Under the pieces are notes generated by a model that did not search any database, was not told where the DNA came from, and worked only from the letters and a program-made list of their open reading frames with translations. Positions 63,047 to 64,000 of a DNA stretch of 64,000 bases are shown here, in pieces. This DNA comes from Vulcanisaeta distributa JCM 11213 (GTDB lineage: Archaea; Thermoproteota; Thermoprotei; Thermoproteales; Thermocladiaceae), in NCBI GenBank assembly GCA_001316125.1, contig BBCS01000004.1, positions 1 to 64,000 of the forward strand, in the 5' to 3' direction. Made by a program: the position numbers and the translations under genes. How positions within the stretch are numbered: position 1 is the stretch's first letter; each line of letters starts with the position of its first letter.

Positions 63047-64000
63047 GTGGTTAGGTTTAGTGAATTACCACCTGAATTCTGGAGGGAGTTTAGGCTTTGG
63101 CGTAATGTGAGTAATGAACTTAATGGTTCATCACCGCCTGGGAACTTCATTGGTTCTATGAATTATCCCTACATTAATGTTGGTGCATTAATTAATGATG
63201 GTAGTATTGATGCGTCGATACTTGATAACCCAGAGGAGTGGTTTAGGCGTGGATTTACCCAGTGGGATATTGTCAAGCTGAGGTCTAGAATAATACTTAG
63301 TAGGACGAAGACCTCGGTTAAGTCATTTAGTAATTCTATAATTGATAGGATTCAGGAGTTGAGTATTGGGCGTAATCCGGTTAATGTTGAGGTTAGGTTG
63401 AGGAAGTTGGTGCTTAGGGCGTTGGCTGATGATTACCACGCGCCGCTTGGTAATATTGGCGAATTGAGAGATTTGAGAATAACGTCTAATGTCAGTACTG
63501 AGAACATAATTGAGAGGTTGGTGAATGATTATGATGTGGATGCCAGGACGGCGGTGATTGAGTTATACCGTGGCTCAATACCTATATCCCGCATACAACG
63601 TATCTTCGCGGTTGGGTTGTTGGGTGATAGGAGGTTTAGGAGGTTAGTTCCAACCAGGTGGTCCATAACGGCGGTTGACTCAATAATTGGTGATTATCTT
63701 AGGGATAGGGTTGTCGATTATGGTGAGGTTGGGCACGTTGAGGTTCATGAAATGGAGTACATGGGGGGGAATAGGTACTTCGTAATGCTCATACCTGGTC
63801 CGTGGAGGTATGAGCTTATTGAGTTGAAGATGCCAGGGTCAGTGTGGAATAGGGATAGTCATTCGCCTAGGGTGTACGTAGATTATGAGGGGGGGGTTAG
63901 AGGCATGAAGGGGGGGTATGCGGAGAGTACGGGTGGTGCATTCTATGCAATTAGGCTTGGCGTACTGGAGTACCTTAATAGGATTAGTAGGCAAGCATCC
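63047..64000 (+). CDS. nreA: DNA repair protein NreA-like, 3' end outside the window
   Basis: The frame is open from GTG 63047 to the edge, 318 codons. SSPPGNFIGSMNYPYINVGAL near the start is the Nre signature, followed by NPEEWF, VVDYGEVGHVEVHEMEYMGG, RWSITAVDSIIGDYLRDRV and STGGAFYAIRLGVLEYL. NreA proteins act in archaeal repair of DNA damage together with PCNA. No N-terminal zinc finger is present, which separates it from NreB. A G8 at 63889 and G7 runs at 63763 and 63910 add Gly codons. Confidence 0.85.
   Translation, partial: MVRFSELPPEFWREFRLWRNVSNELNGSSPPGNFIGSMNYPYINVGALINDGSIDASILDNPEEWFRRGFTQWDIVKLRSRIILSRTKTSVKSFSNSIIDRIQELSIGRNPVNVEVRLRKLVLRALADDYHAPLGNIGELRDLRITSNVSTENIIERLVNDYDVDARTAVIELYRGSIPISRIQRIFAVGLLGDRRFRRLVPTRWSITAVDSIIGDYLRDRVVDYGEVGHVEVHEMEYMGGNRYFVMLIPGPWRYELIELKMPGSVWNRDSHSPRVYVDYEGGVRGMKGGYAESTGGAFYAIRLGVLEYLNRISRQAS

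Overview
The window looks like a hyperthermophilic crenarchaeon of the order Thermoproteales, close to Vulcanisaeta or Caldivirga. This is an inference from gene content: PaREP1, A-type ATPase subunit I, RadA, TFB, archaeal DnaG, aLhr helicase, NreA, crenarchaeal-type ribosomal proteins, a 7S SRP RNA and C/D box sRNAs. Base composition is roughly 45 percent GC. Many start codons lie about 26 to 30 bases after a TATA-like box, so leaderless transcripts appear to be the rule. No tRNA, rRNA, CRISPR array or insertion sequence was found.

Layout. 1-5.7 kb: two glycosyltransferases, PaREP1, a coiled-coil PD-(D/E)XK protein, a MobA/CobY-type nucleotidyltransferase pair and an anchored surface protein. 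5.8-16 kb: HDAC-fold deacetylase, Rqc2/NEMF, Mut7-C protein, AMMECR1, a thioredoxin-like protein with a polyproline linker, L35Ae, A-ATPase subunit I, CBS protein and LysO. 15.8-24.5 kb: information processing (RadA, DRG GTPase, RFC small subunit, TFB, L13e) and Prs. 24.5-31.2 kb: a type IV pilus set (platform protein, ATPase, two pilin-like proteins) around several small genes, hypotheticals and the SRP RNA. 31.3-38.1 kb: ribosomal block S5-L30-L15-SecY followed by SPOUT-L3-L4-L23, then two small RNA genes. 38-47.5 kb: PDO, RdgB, Lhr helicase, a GlmU-like enzyme, CYTH protein and an amino acid permease. 47.6-50.7 kb: a tungstate/molybdate-type ABC transporter. 50.8-64 kb: malic enzyme, an Lrp regulator, PolB, DnaG, MetAP, a cis-prenyltransferase, UDP-sulfoquinovose synthase, ThrRS, a second C/D sRNA and NreA.

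The dominant oddity is in the DNA text itself. Reading by eye I see roughly 120 runs of exactly seven (sometimes eight) G or C. At most places where a conserved family gives a check, the run should be four (or five), so three bases have been added and one glycine or proline codon gained. This happens inside invariant motifs such as the DnaG TOPRIM aspartates, the ABC D-loop, PolB RGDW and TFB RGRS. It also happens in non-coding RNA genes, where frame selection cannot explain it. A few runs gained one or two bases instead and broke the frame. More than half the genes, including single-copy essential ones, are split by one-base errors. I therefore merge the fragments into single genes and treat the breaks as most likely technical. 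The regular plus-three lengthening remains unexplained and deserves a direct check.
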